A stretch of 64,000 nucleotides of DNA from Cucumis sativus. Lineage: Eukaryota > Streptophyta > Magnoliopsida > Cucurbitales > Cucurbitaceae. A program made the position numbers and the translations under genes. The notes under the pieces were generated by a model. The model worked only from the letters and a program-made list of their open reading frames with translations. It searched no databases and was not told the origin of the DNA. Where the stretch lies: assembly GCF_000004075.3 (NCBI RefSeq), contig NC_026658.2, forward strand, positions 26,338,075-26,402,074, in the 5' to 3' direction. Positions 48,301-61,110 of the stretch are shown here, one piece after another. Numbering within the stretch: position 1 is the first letter of the stretch; every line of letters begins with the position of its first letter.

Positions 48301-51300
48301 TTTAAGATTATTGATATAGTAGCACTGAAATCAATGCCGTAGAAAAGGTTTGCTCAAATTGATGCTATTTTAAGATAAATGAGATCAAGTATTCTGTTTT
48401 GTTATTAATTATTTAATTTTAAATGCTTGGATACATCCCAGGATTTTTCTTTTTTATTCATTTCCGTCTAAAAGAAAAAGAAAGAAGAAAAGACTATTCT
48501 TTCTAACATTTTTTGTTGTGTTTTTTTCTTGTATTGTTTTGACTGTTGTGCAGCTGTTGGCTCTTCCGTTTATCTACAAAAAAAAAAAAAAAAAAAGTTC
48601 TAAAAGGTAAAAACAATATTCTTGTAGGTGGCGGAATTCCAAATTGGTCTTGCCAAGCTTTCTCTGCAGGCAGGCCATCTTTCATCTCCACAGGTCTGAA
48701 TGTTGTCAAGTTATGATGGAATTCTACTTGATAACTTTTTCTTTTGTTCAGAATGTTCTACGGATTTTCTTTTATGTTCAGGTGTTTGGAGCTATACGTC
48801 AAGCTGTTCAACTGGCACCTTGTTACCCCGAATCCTATAATCTAAATGGATTAGCTTTTGAGGCACAATTAGATTATCAATCTGCTGTTGCTGCTTATCG
48901 TTTGGCACACCTCACAATTAGCCACTTTTCAGATAGAGTTCCAAGGTCTCATGTCAGAGATATATCGATCAACTTAGCGAGATCACTCTGCATGGTGAAG
49001 TTTACTAAATTTTTTTTGCATCTTTACATCTGTGTGCCCCATGAAACTTTGAATCATCCTCGTTTTCTCTATGTATTACTCTATTCTTGGAGATGGAGAA
49101 GTTCCTAACATTAACTAATAGACGGAAAAATTCTCTCTGAACTGCTATTTCTTTTGTGCAGGTAGGAAATTTCTTTGAAGCTTTGCAGGAATGTGAAAAT
49201 TTGAGTACAGAAGGTTGTGATTTTTACATACTTATTAAAGCTAACTCTTTTATGTTTATTGTTATAAAAGTGAGATGTCAACAAATTAGTGTCTGAGATT
49301 TTAAGTTTTGGGTGATTCCAGGCATGCTCGACATTGAAGGTTTGCAGGTTTATGCTTTCTCTCTATGGAAACTAGGAAAGAACGACCAGGCCCTTAGTGC
49401 TGTGAGAACACTTGCTTCTGGCATCTCTACCATGGAAAGCACACGTACTGCTGCATCTATTGATTTCATATGCAGATTGTTGTGTTCAATATCTGGATTG
49501 GACTCTGCAATTAACAGTATTACGAAGATGCCGACCAATTTTTTCCAGAGTTCAAAATTGAGTTTTGTAGTGGCTGCTGTTCATGCCCTTGATCAGGGTG
49601 ATCGGCTTGAGGCCATTGTCTTAAGCAGCCGTTCCTGCCTCCAATCTCATGAAGAAATTACTAGAATGCACAGTTTGATTGCTCTTTCTAAGCTGGTTGG
49701 CTTCAATTCTTCCTGTCGGAACCTGAGTCTCTTGAATTTTCTGCTATTGTGCAATGTGTTAACACAGTTACTTAGATACAATCCTTTTTGGCTGAACAGA
49801 TCAAATATCGAACAAATAACTGCCTTGGATTCCTCAATGGAGTGATGCATCTTCGAAAAGCACTTCATGCATACCCCAGCAGTAGTTCGATCAGGTAGAT
49901 CTATTTTATAATGAAGATCATTGCTCACAGTTGTCCTTGTCTTCATTTTTCATTAATGAAACTAATGAACTACAAAATAAAAATACAAAGAAACGAATGT
50001 GAGAGTACTAGTAAGAAATATAGTGGGAAATTATCAAGAGGATGGTAGCAAGGGCGTAATGGTAATTGCTAGTAGGTTTTTGTTATTAATAAGGAGAGTT
50101 GGGCACCTTAGAGGGGATTTTGGTACTGTCGAGTGTGGAAATTTTAGAGACACTGATGTATCCCAGGAATAATTAGAGTAATTCCCCAAGAATCAAGATT
50201 GTGGATCTTTTATTAGAATCAATAATGTACTTCATACAAGAGGGGAGAACTCCTATTTGTAGAATTCTATTATAAGTGGGGGTAAAAAGGGAACTAACCT
50301 AGAATATTAACTAATTACCCATATAACCCCTATTCTTCTTACATCATTCTACCCCTCCAAAATGAAAAAAATTATGAAGCAAACAAGGAATTAAATAAAC
50401 TTGTTCAACGGAGTATGACAAAATCAATCTTCTACATATTAAACAAAAGATCAAAGGGAGGAACTTGACTTCTGTTATTAGTGCCCATAGTTAGCTTTGT
50501 TCTAGAAGATTCCTCTCTTTAGAGTCATATTTATTTAATGCCCCCACTGTATTTGCTTATCATTATATCACTATACAGTTGTCTTGATTATCTTTAGTCC
50601 ATTCCACTCTGGATTCTTCTCTAAACAGCATGTTTCAAACAGGAACTTGCTTGGTTATCTTTTGTTGTCCAACGAAGAAAGGGATGACAATCACACAGCT
50701 ACTAGGTGCTGCAACATGTTGTATGGTTTGGACCAACAGAACAAAGGTCTGAAATCTGCGTATGAAATTCATGGTGCTGGAGCTGTGGCCTGCTATACAA
50801 TTGGCACGAGTCATCCGAGGTTTTCGTTCCCAACATGTTCATATCAGTGCCGGAACGGGATTGGGACCATCCGGCAACTTCAAAAGTAAAGTTGCTTGAC
50901 TTTTAACAGTTTTCAGCCAATAGTTTTTCTTAATTGATCTTATAGTTTATACGCCATAACCATGTTTCAACTAAGGTAAATAGGTTGAAGCACCAACGAT
51001 TGTGAAAAATGATCAATTCATGGAATGAAATATTCCAAGGATGCAATCAAGAATAGGTGGCTTTTTATTGTCAACTTTGTTATAACTGTTGCAAATATCT
51101 TTGCTGGTTTTTTTCCCTGGGTGACTAGTCATGTGAGTCAAACAGCCAAACTGAAATTATATTTATGGTAATGATCACAAGAGAATCAAGCCCTTATTGC
51201 ATCTCTAATAGGCACGTGGATTATCAAGGTTAAGGCCATCTCTGTGCCTCTACAGGGTTGTAGGTTGAAACTCCACACCTGTTTGTGATGGAATGTTCTT

Positions 51301-52922
51301 AAAAAAAAATAAAGGGGGCACAGATCATGTGATAACAATTTTAGTATTAGCTGATTTTATGGATATTAAATGCCCATATTCTTGTATTGTTAGCGTAACC
51401 AAATCAGGAAAATGAGTATTTTAATTTTTCCTCGTTTACAGATGCTTACGTCAAGAGCCATGGAATTATGATGCTCGATATCTTCTTATACTAAACATTC
51501 TGCAAAAGGCACGTGAAGAAAGATTTCCCTGTCATCTGTGTGTGACTATTGGGCGACTAATCTTGGTTGCCTTTTTTGATGAGGCATATTTTACGAAAGA
51601 TGTGTCTCATCAATATAAGAAGTTTCAGCTTCTACTTTGTGCCTCTGAGATCAGTTTGCAAGGTGGTGACCAAATTAAATGCATCAACTATGCCAAAGCT
51701 GCTTCCTCTATGTCACTTCCTGAAATTTATCTTTTTTATGCGCACTTGTTACTGTGCCGAGCCTATGCTGCAGAAAATGATTCTAACAACCTCCGTAAAG
51801 AGTTCATGAAATGTTTGAATTTGAAGACAGATAACTATCTTGGATGTGTATGTCTTAAATTCATTGCATCTCGATACGAGCTTCACGATGAATCCAACAT
51901 CTTAGAACTTAGTTTGAAAAAATGGTCGGCAGAGAGCAAGAATCTGCAACACATGGTAATACCCATGTTTGTCGATGGTTTGATATCTTTTAGGAGTCAG
52001 GATTTTATGGCTGCAGAGAAGTATTTTGCACAAGCTTGTTTTTCTGGACATGATGGCTGTCTCTTCCTCTGTCATGGTATCTTTCTGTGCAAGTGGAAGC
52101 ATTTGTGGCTATGTTCTTTGTGGCGATTGTGTTGCTATGTTCTACATTTCCCGTCTTAGAGTTTTCTTTCAGAAATTATTTGTTTTCATTCTACATGAGT
52201 TGCCATCTTATTGTTATGGATTCATTAGCCTTTCAGTCTTTTGAATCTCAGTTCTTCAGGTTTCCATTTGTGCTATGCTTATTTATTTCTTTAAATCCCT
52301 AATGAACACAGGTGTAACCTGCATGGAACTTGCGAAGAAGCTTTGCAGTCCTCATTTTTTGAGGCTGGCTGTGAACAGTCTCCTTAAAGCTCAAGTGATT
52401 TCTGTTCCAATACCAATTGTCTCGATCATGCTGGCACAAGCAGAAGGGAGTCTTGGTTTGAAGGAAAATTGGGAGTCAGGCCTTCGTTTGGAATGGTTCT
52501 CGTGGCCACCAGGTTTATCTATACGACTGTATTTCTCCTTATTTTATCAGTCTTCTACAATAAGCGATTTAAATATAATGTATTTCTGTGTAGAAGAAAT
52601 TATATCGTATTGGCCAGTATTGACTATAGATTATTGGGTTTCGGTGGGATTGGCCATTGAAAGAGAATACTTTCCAAGTATGAATTGTTGCATAGTGGAC
52701 TTTGATAAATGTATGAATTGTTCCATGTTTCTTACAGATACGAGGTCTGCGGAGATCTTGTTTCAAATGCATCTGCTTGCAAAACAGTCAAAAGTTGATT
52801 CTGATCAATTGAGGGTTGAATTATGTCAGTCTCCTCTGAGATGGGTTCTTCGTGCTATCCATGTAAACCCTTCTTGTGTGAGATATTGGAATGTGCTCCA
52901 AAGCTTGTGGAATGAGGGATGA
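42307..52922 (+). CDS. SKI3: SKI3 tetratricopeptide scaffold of the Ski complex (first few codons unresolved)
   Basis: Cytoplasmic cofactor that, with the SKI2 helicase and SKI8, feeds mRNA to the exosome. Exons: 42307-42426, 42505-42711, 42795-42917, 43458-43541, 43621-43671, 43785-43877, 44553-44693, 44773-44853, 45815-46056, 46142-46313, 47950-48065, 48229-48286, 48628-48693, 48782-48994, 49162-49213, 49322-49695, 49800-49894, 50643-50885, 51442-52076, 52312-52512 and 52738-52922. Phases fit throughout and give 1183 residues, close to Arabidopsis SKI3 (At1g76630, about 1170). TPR signatures recur: [76 protein letters not shown]. The C-terminus is [16 protein letters not shown]...[11 protein letters not shown]. 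The exon at 42307 starts EEIALEKEH directly after an AG acceptor with an in-frame TAA before it, so an upstream exon must supply the ATG. Candidate ATGs at 42059 and 42187 can be joined in phase 0, but only through weak donors. Confidence 0.9.
44036..44368 (+). repeat. 169-bp tandem duplication in a SKI3 intron
   Basis: Copy 1 (44036-44204) and copy 2 (44205-44368) both run from 'atggttggctagct' to 'ctttcaaaacccaacatatg'. They differ by only a few substitutions and small deletions (for example 'ccttag' versus 'cctag', 'gttgaagt' versus 'gttggagt'). High identity implies a recent event. It lies wholly inside intron 43878-44552. Confidence 0.9.
46400..47450. repeat. Unclassified, probably repeat-derived sequence in SKI3 intron 10
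   Basis: Intron 46314-47949 is enlarged to 1.6 kb. 46400-47040 is A-rich on the + strand, with a - strand frame (about 46785-46994) that matches no family I recognise. 47190-47420 is GA-rich ('cgagagagagagagg'). No terminal repeats were found, so I describe it only as probable mobile-element debris. Confidence 0.3.
50154..50364 (-). mobile_element. LTR with adjoining polypurine tract (retrotransposon remnant) in SKI3 intron 17
   Basis: 50154-50346 (193 bp) is bounded by 7-bp inverted ends TGATGTA/TACATCA, the 5'-TG...CA-3' form of an LTR. On the - strand it contains a TATA-like 'ctacaaataggagttctcccc' region and AATAAA (in attctaataaaagatcc) nearer its end. Just outside its - strand 5' edge is TTTTGGAGGGGTAGAA, a polypurine tract that normally abuts a 3' LTR. 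This is therefore the 3' LTR of a - strand element whose body is largely lost. No coding remains and no target duplication is visible. Confidence 0.55.
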
Positions 52923-55900
52923 ATTTTCCAGATCGGGCTAGACAAAACGGACAGTGGAACTTTTGATCCAGTAGGAATTCTCTACGCAATCACCCTGATT
53001 CATTCTCTAAGTTCCTATGGTCGATTATAGTTTCAGCTTGTTTTCTCCTGCATTCTAAGCAGCAGCATTTGGGTCTTCGTTCGTATCTGTTCAAGTTTCC
53101 CCGTTTGATCTGTTGTATTCATTTTTAACTTCAATATTTGTTAAACTGTAGGGGATTAAGTGTTTATTCTGTGGAAAAAAATGTCCATTGTATACAAGTT
53201 ATAAACTTGGAGCTGGAATTTAGTACAAAACTATAAAAGGTTAAGTGTAAAAAAAAGCCTTATGATAACCTAATGGATCAACCGAGGATGTTAGTACAAT
53301 TACCATACTAATTGTTTTAAGATACAATTGTAAAAAAAGGTCCCAAAAGGTATATGAACGTTAAGTATAAAATAAATCGACCTTTGGCACATTTGCTTGT
53401 GCCCTAAACCATGTCAAAGTTATCACTCCACATATATTTGCTTCTAAAGAGTTGTGGGACTTAAACAAATAAAAGAAACTGTTGGAAGACTAGTTAAGTT
53501 ACCCGAACCTAAAATTAAAAGAAAAAAAAAAGCTGTTGGAAGACTAGTTATGTTATAGGATAAACAAATAAAAGAAACCGTTCAAAGATTAGTTAGGATT
53601 AAAAAAAACAAATTTGAGTATAGGGCACGATCAATTTTTTTTTTTAAAAAAACTTCAACATTCCTCTAAACAACAATTTTAATAACTTTTCAAGATTTGT
53701 TGACGTTAGAAAAAAATTGGTCATTTTTTGTAGCCTACAACATTAGCCATTTTTTGAACGTTTTAAGTGTCACCTTAGTCCACCACTAAGGAGTACTAAT
53801 TTTGACTCTTAGCTCATTTTCTTGTGCCACAAACCATGCTAAAGATGCAATTCCACATTTATCAGTTCAAAATCCTTTAACTCGAGCAAAGCAAATGAAA
53901 GAAATTGTCAGAAGACTATTTTGGACCAAAAAAATTGAATATGGGGTTTCACAAATCAATATTTTTTTGAAATAATTCAACATTCCTCTCAATGAGACCA
54001 ATTACTAGTTAGGTTTGAATTTCCAGAACTTTTTGAAAATGGTCAAAATTGGGTAATCATTTGAAGGCTATAGCATTGCACTTATCAAATGTTTTGAATG
54101 TCACCTTAGCCCACCAGTAAGGAGCACCAATCTCGACACTTAAATAAATTTTGTATGCTATAAAGTATGCCCAATATGCGATCTCACACTTATTAACCCA
54201 TAATCCCTTAGCTAAAGAGTTGCAGGATCAAAACAAATAAAAGAAACCATTAAAATACTAGTTTAGACCTCAAAATATAAACTAAGTCTTGAGCTTCATG
54301 ATAATTTTTCTTTGGAAAGAACGTTTCTCTAAATGAGACCAATTACTAGTTAGTTGTGAATTTTCAGAACTTTTTGACATTGGTCGACGTGGGTCATTTT
54401 GTAAGCTATAATATTGACCATTTTTTTGAACATTTTGAGTATCACCTTAGTCCACCACTAAGAAGCACCAATCTCGAACCTTAACTCATTTTTTGTGGCA
54501 TAGACCATGATAAAGATATGGTCCCACACTTATCAACCCAGAATCTCTTAGCTAAAGAGCTGCATGAGCAAAACAAATAAAAGAAAATGTTGGAAGACTA
54601 GTTTATACTACGAAATAAAAATCGATGGTGAGGATTTGTTGATAATTATTTTTGCAAAAAAGCTTCAACATTACTCTAAATGAGACTACTTACTAGTTAG
54701 ATGATATAACATTGACCATTTTTCGAACGTTTTTTCTGTCACCTTAATCCACCATTAAGGAACACCAATATCTACCCTTGACTCATTTTTCTTGTTCCAT
54801 AGACCATGCCAAAAATACGATTCCATATTTATCAGCCCAGAATCCTCGAGTTAAAAGGTTTTAGAAGCAAAACAAATAATAATAATAATAATAAAAACTA
54901 TTGGAAGACAAGATAGACCCCAAAACAAAAGCTAACTCTGGAGCTTCACTGATAATTGTTTTTTAGGAAAAGCTTCAAGATTCTTCTAAATAAGATCATA
55001 TGTGCATTTTTACGACTTTTTAACACTAGCTAAAATTGAGTCATTTTTTCTGTAAGCTATAACATTGGTAATTTTTCGAATGTTTTGGGTGCCACCTTAG
55101 TCCACCACTACAAAAGCACAAATCTTGATTCAAGCTCATTTTCTTGTGCAAGAGACCATGCCAAAGATACAATCTCACTTATCAGCTCAGAATCCATGAG
55201 TGTGCTGTACGAGAAAAACAAATAAAAGAAACAGTTAGAAGACTAGTTTGGACTCCAAAATAAAAAAAAAAAAATTGAGTATGAGGCTTCACGGATAGTT
55301 GTTTTTGGAAAAAAAAGTTAACATTCCTCTAAATGAGAACAATTACTAGTTAGGTGCATTTTCAGGACCTTTTCACATTGGTCAAACTTGGGTTATTTTT
55401 TGTTGGCTGTAACATTGACGAAAACGTTTTGGGTGCCACCTTAGTCCACCCCTAAAGAACACCAAGCTTGTCCTTGGCTCATTTTTTTTTGTACTATAGA
55501 TCATGCCAAAGATACATTTCCACACTTATCAGTCTAGAAACCACGAATTAAAGAAGTGCGGACCAAAGGAAATAAAAGAAATTGTTGAAATACTAGTTTG
55601 GGGCCCAAAATAAAAACTCAGTCTAGAGCTTCACTTATCACTACTTTTGTAAAAAGAAACTTCAACATTCCTCTAAATGAGTCCAATTACTGGTTAGATG
55701 TGATTTTTCAAAATCTTTTGAAACTCGCCAAAATTAGGTAATTTTTTTTTTTGTAGATTATAATAGCATTGATCATTTTGAGTGTCACCTTAATGAACCA
55801 CTAATGAGCACCAATCTTAATGAGCCACTAATGAACACCAATCCAAACAATGCCTAATATTGGGAATAACTATAATTCTTAGTCTCATCCAGCTATTCTT

Positions 55901-57112
55901 TTCTTGATCCTTGAAATGAGTTACAGCCTCTAATTATGCAGTTAAAATTGTTCTTAAGCTGGAAAATGTTTGGCAAGCTTTTGGAAGTATGAAATACCAC
56001 TCTACGAAGAAAAGCGAGCAACATGTTTCAAAATTATTATTATTATTTTAAAGGTAACATGTTGCTTGAGGATGAGTAAACTTGGCTCGATACTTCAGGT
56101 TTCTACTAACAAGAGCATAAAACCATCAAGCAACTTGTTTACTGTGAAATATTCTCTTACAACTTCCTCATATGATGCATAAAGATTTCTAATCAAAGCT
56201 AATTGGGTTGTTAGCGCCCTTTAAAATGGATAGTGGCGAATAGAAGACACTTCCAACCACTTGTGGACATGTATTTCTAAGCTTCTCTTTTTTCACTCTA
56301 CGTTCAAACTTCACAATATGTGTACGTGTGTGGAGGGTGGGGGTGGGGTGAGGAGATCGTATCACCTACTTCTAGTTGGAAGACCATTTGGTTGTGTGAT
56401 ACACCTCTTTGCTCTCTAGTCGCTCGTTTATGTTATTTGTCCTCCACTTGATGGCTTTCGTCCTTTCTTCTCTAGGTTTTGATTCCATCTTGACCTTGGA
56501 TTTCCAAGGCCATCATTATTCCACAAGAGAAACAACAGATAGTTTGACCCATTTATCATTACTAGGGAATATCTGTTTGTCTAGGGAGGATCTTCGCACT
56601 TCCATTACAAATCCTTAAGGGTTCGTCATGTGCAAATCAATCATTTTCCAGTAAATTTAGTAATCCCTCCCTCATCCTGTTCCAATTAATTCTGTAAAAG
56701 ATTAAAATCCCCAAAGTGGTAAATCTTCTGTCCGGAAGGCTCTTTACAACAAAGTTAACACCTATGGATTGGATCGGATAGCAAGGTTGCTCTTGATAGG
56801 ACCATGATGACATGCCAAATTCTAGAAATGCAGGACATACACATTGAGGCACAGAATAGGCAAGCAGATTATACAGCGTATACAATTCATCGAAAAAAGT
56901 CAACTTTGTCTACCAAATACAGAAATCTGACCCATTCCATATCTAAATTGGCACGATAAAGAACACAAATTATAATCGTTCTTCCATCCCGTGGCCAGGT
57001 CATAACTCAGGGAGACAACAGGTTAGATCATACGTTAGACATTCCATGGAAACCTTGCAAAGCAGAAAAACAGATACACAAACATACTGCAAACCGTTCC
57101 AGAGAGGTTGTC
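52923..57112. other. Intergenic region between convergent SKI3 and the At1g76660-like gene
   Basis: 52923 to about 53210 is the SKI3 3' untranslated region. 53385-55835 is a ~340-bp tandem array (separate entry). 55836 to about 56640 is AT-rich and without a gene, including a G-rich patch 'ggagggtgggggtgggg' near 56330. 56640-57112 is probably the 3' untranslated region of the - strand gene. Confidence 0.6.
53385..55835. repeat. Degenerate tandem array, about seven copies of a ~340-bp unit
   Basis: The phrase 'agaccatgccaaagatac..ccacacttatcagcc' recurs near 53406, 53832, 54166, 54504, 54802, 55152 and 55498. A second phrase, 'aacattcctctaaatgagaccaattactagttag', recurs near 53660, 53977, 54325, 54668, 54976, 55320 and 55665. 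A third, 'caccttagtccaccactaagg', follows in each unit. Spacing is about 300-350 bases, except that copy 1 is longer because a ~60-bp piece (around 'gttggaagactagtta') is itself repeated three times. Copies are diverged and non-coding. Confidence 0.85.
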
Positions 57113-60100
57113 TTAGTCGTGCCATGAACCATTTCCCTTGGCTTCCCTTAGGCTCCTCCCTCTTCTGTAGTCAACTTCTGCATCAGAGCAGGATAAACCA
57201 AGATCATACTTGCGACTATTTTTGGATGACCCTATCCTTGAGAATACGTCTTTTTCAACTTGGTTTGAGGTACTTGATCCTGATATGTCACCAGGTTGTC
57301 TTTGCAATTTATTGTCTGCATTAAACAGGTAACAATCGTAACCAGAGGTCTGGAATAGAGAATCTTTAACTATTTCTAGCATTAGAATTGTGGGTCACGG
57401 TTTAATAGCTAGCAGGGGAAGAAAAACTGAAGCTAATATACATCTTACCTCCAAAGTTGTGCCCCCCCAAAAAAAAAAAAAAACAAAAAAAGAGGAAAGA
57501 AAAATATTCTAATAATTTGACATTTTAAACACGTTTACACCAAATCAAACCAAATCTATATCATCGTTTTCTTTTGATTTCTCATTTTACGGAGCAAGTG
57601 TGTGCTACAGTGCTTGCAGTAACAGGGAACGGCAGCTCACCTTTATAACCATTGCATAATGCCGGCATTTCAGTGCAAGTTTCCTCAGGTGCTGATTTAA
57701 TACTTCTCTGACTTTGTAAAGTTGTATGCGAGGATTTTAGTTTTTCACCCAACAGTGGAGGTTCAGTACTTTCTTCTGCTGACAAACTAGTTGAGGTAAA
57801 AGGTCTCATAGTAAAGGAATCCTCCATTACATCAGATATCTCCACATATTGTGTAGTAGTTATAATTTCATCTGCACTGAAACCAAATGATGCTCGGTAA
57901 GCTTCTATTTCCTCCACATCTTGTTTTGGAGACTTACTGTGCCTGTTCTGGTACCCATTCCCACAAGACGAGTAGACATCTGAATCCTTTGATACACTTA
58001 ACCTCCCACCAGTATGAGGGAATGTTGTATTGTCCAGATAGAATTGTGCAAATGTAGCAGGGCAGAAGAAATTGGAATCCTGAGATGCCAAAGATGTACC
58101 AGCTTTCTCATTTCCAAATAACCGACCAGAACCACTTCTTGGATATTTTCCATCTTGGAGAGAAGCTGAAGAATTCCACTGTGGTCGGAAGTCCCTCTCA
58201 GGAAATGAAGATGATAAACAATCGCCAGAGGTTCTTGAAATTGGTGACACGAGGCTACTGGCAGGACTTCCAGGGTAGAGAGAATATGCTGCTTGAAGAT
58301 CATTTGAAGCAATGTAATTGGCCTTTCCAGTTCCTTTCAGATCCTCTGATGAGGAAAGGAACTGAGCAAAAGGTACATCAGGGGAAGAAGGTGTGGTTAG
58401 GTGGGCTAGTTCAGGTGGGGGGGTGAGTGGAGCAGTTGAAGGTTCAGTGTTGAAGGCTGAGAAAACAGGAGGAGAAACCAGTTGTGTGTCATGTGCGTAT
58501 GGCCCTGTAGCATACATTGTGGATGAAGGACCTCCAGGTGAGTTGGCAGATAGCGACAAGAAACAGCTAGGTGATTGGACTGTTGAAGGGAGTGCAGAAT
58601 TTGTAAAAGATGCTGGTGAAGAAGGTGGGGCTAGAAGGGATGGAGTTATCACTGTAGCCTGGTTGGTCATTCCTGCAGCTTGAGGTCCATTAGGCTGGGT
58701 TGTCACAACATTGCCCTCAGGTAAACGAGATGCAGGTACAATGCGCTTATCTCCTTTCTGAGAGTGAAAACAAGACAATGCACCCCAACATCCACCCCAT
58801 CTCTTTCCCTGGTACAGAGGAAAGTATTAGAAGGTATTCATGGCAACTCATTAAGAATAGAAAAGTTTAGAGCCATCAACTTTCATAGTTTTTGTACAAG
58901 TTCATGCCGGCAAAGCTGGCCATTTCAAGAAGTCCAAAATTCAGTTTTAGCATGAGTTAAGTGTCTTCTAGATCTGAGCATGTTGTTAATAAAGTAGGCC
59001 ACTTGGGCGCAGAAGCGCCTGAAAGTGTGGATCAATAAGTCACATATCAACAACAATTACAATATTTAATCAAACAACATTAAAATAAAAAATAGAAAAT
59101 GAGAAGCATAAAACATGATGCTGGTTCCAACAGAAAAGGTTTTCATGTGCAGCATTCCACATCTTTACTTCCTCGCCTTATATTTACACATATACATAAC
59201 ATATATATGTACATATAAAACCCTCAAACCTACATCCACTAGAGGTTTAAAATTACAACTTTGCAGTGTTAAAATTAAAGCTCAGGATGTAAGAAATTTC
59301 TGAGTTTTGGTGTAAGCCTTAATTAAAAAAACCAATGCAAGTATGAGAAAAAGAGAGCACATTTAGTGGTTTGATTATCAAAAACAATGTCCAGAACTAA
59401 CATATCATGAGAAGTTTGTAAAGTGACTAATGTTGTCATCTGTGCTTCTCAAAATGACAGCATCTGTATTATGTCTTAAATCTTCCATCTTTCACATTCC
59501 AATCAAATTATCTCTCAACTTCAAAGTGTTTCTTCTTAATTGCTTCTTCATCTCCAAATCTGTTGCTACTGTTGCTGCAACTTTATCTTGTTTCTTTTTG
59601 TTTTCTTTTTACTCCCAACGAGAAACACAGTGCATTTAACAGAATAAAAATTAAAGAAAGGGGAAGAAAGCCAAACACCAAGCTAAGGAAGCTACATAAC
59701 CTCTTCCAATTAGCACAAAAGAAAAAAGAGACTAAGATTTGAAAGAACCAAAAAAATTGACCATGATAACCCAACCAAAAGAACGTTCTCCCAAAGCCAG
59801 TCTATAGATCTAACTTTACTGTTGAAGAGTCCGTTGTAGAGCTCATTCTTCACATGGGTACCAATGTCCATCTATTTACTTATCATGTTTCTTCCTTTCA
59901 AGCGGCATTTCAGGGTTCTCAATAAGTTTCATTTTTTTCCTAGATACATGTTTTGAATCTTTCAGTTTTTCGTTTCTATTTTTCATTGAAAACATAAAAA
60001 AAAACCCTTCTTTTATTATTGAAAATGAAAAGCACGTATAAAAGAACTGCTCTACTTGGAAATAATTAACAAAACATCGTAAATACACAAGCTATAAAAG

Positions 60101-60551
60101 ATATTATAAAGAGCAGCCTAAAATTTTGATTCCCTCCCAAATGCTGGCTAATGTCTAGGATCAGATATTCTCCGACCAATTTCCAACCGAACATTCAAAA
60201 GAAGGCTTTCACCACCTTAAATACTCGGCAATCACAGAGTACCACAAGCAACTTCTCTGAAGAAGAAAACGTCAAACCCACTAGGAAATAAAGGGTTGAC
60301 AGAGAAAGCAACCCGAGATTCAGAGAAGGAAAAGCAGAAAAAAGAATGTCACTGCCAACAAACTAAATCCAAATCCTAAACAAGTTGAGTGGTAACTAGA
60401 ACATCCTAGATCTAATGTTATAATAAGAAAGAAAGTCCAAAAACCACCATATTCCGGAGGAATAAAATAGACAATAGTGGAAGGATCGATCAGTCGGGGA
60501 GGGGACTCGTACCCGTTCGTGCTGAGGGAATCTGTTCTGCTCGGACCCCAT
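57113..60551 (-). CDS. At1g76660-like hydroxyproline-rich/proline-serine-rich protein of unknown function
   Basis: Three coding exons on the - strand: 60513-60551, 57641-58808 and 57113-57315. All phases agree and give 469 residues, near the Arabidopsis homologue (about 430). Exon 1 encodes only 13 residues, MGSEQNRFPQHER. Exon 2 continues GKRWGGCWGALSCF, KRIVPASRLPEG, SLLAPPSSPASFTNSALPS, MYATGPYAHDTQLVSPPVF, TPPPELAHLTTPSSPDVPFA, FFCPATFAQFYLD, GGRLSVSKDSDVY and YRASFGFSADEIITT. Exon 3 ends DAEVDYRRGRSLRE. The long disordered Pro/Ser sequence and lack of a signal peptide do not fit a secreted wall protein; the function is unknown. Without the splice at 57640, exon 2 would run 18 more codons to a stop at 57582, but the GTGAG donor and the match of exon 3 to the family C-terminus support splicing. 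Confidence 0.9.
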
Positions 60552-61110
60552 TCGTAACCAGTAGCTCAACGAAGCCTGTACTTATCTTTTAGTGTCTTAA
60601 GCTACCTCTTCCTACAAGACTCAAGGCCCTCCTCCTCCTCTTCCTCCTGAAAGTATAAGTTTATAAGTGCATTAGTATGTAAAATAATAGAAATTAAGAA
60701 GAAATGGCACAAGTTTCTATCGTTTGAGGAGGTCCATTACCGCCAACTTCATCCATTTAAGGAGTAATGAGAGTCAGGCCATGTCCACCCTGGCATTTCT
60801 CCATTCACAGAGCAAAATCTGACAGCATATGTATTCGGTCTCTCGACGCTGAAAAGAGTAGCTAATAAAGAAAGAGAAAAACACACTCCAATGTACTTTA
60901 ATTCCCGATAGGAAATGAGGGCGGAAGAAATCGACGGAGACGGTGCCTGCGTAGTCGAAAGCAACGGTGGCTGAGTAATCGACGGCAAAGACAGATGAGC
61001 GAGGGTGCGGAGTGAGTGTGATTGAGTCAGCAAATGCAAAAGACAGAGAAGAGAGAGGCCGCTGGCTGATACTAAATTGGAGGAGAGATACTAAATTGGA
61101 GAAACCCTAA
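60552..61110 (-). promoter_or_regulatory. 5' leader and promoter of the At1g76660-like gene
   Basis: On the - strand a CTTTCAG acceptor lies at about 60647, just before a purine-rich leader segment (GGAGGAAGAGGAGGAGG). A 5' untranslated intron therefore probably runs from about 60925 to 60647. A telo-box (aaaccctaa) is at 61102-61110 on the + strand, beside a 15-bp direct repeat 'gatactaaattggag' near 61066-61100. Exact transcript ends cannot be read from sequence. Confidence 0.45.

Noticed and set aside
49696..49799. Continuation of the SKI3 exon through 49845
   Set aside because: The frame stays open by chance. Removing gttggc...aacag restores SKLIKYRTNN, the family-like reading.
53385..55835. 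CRISPR array or centromeric satellite
   Set aside because: Units are ~340 bp, diverged, without short spacers, in a eukaryotic gene-rich region; only about seven copies.
57582..57640. C-terminal extension of the At1g76660-like protein to the stop at 57582
   Set aside because: A strong GTGAG donor at 57640 and a phase-matched exon at 57113-57315 with the family C-terminus show that this is intron.
58085..58683. + strand frames opposite the At1g76660-like exon 2
   Set aside because: They are antisense shadows of a well-supported coding exon.
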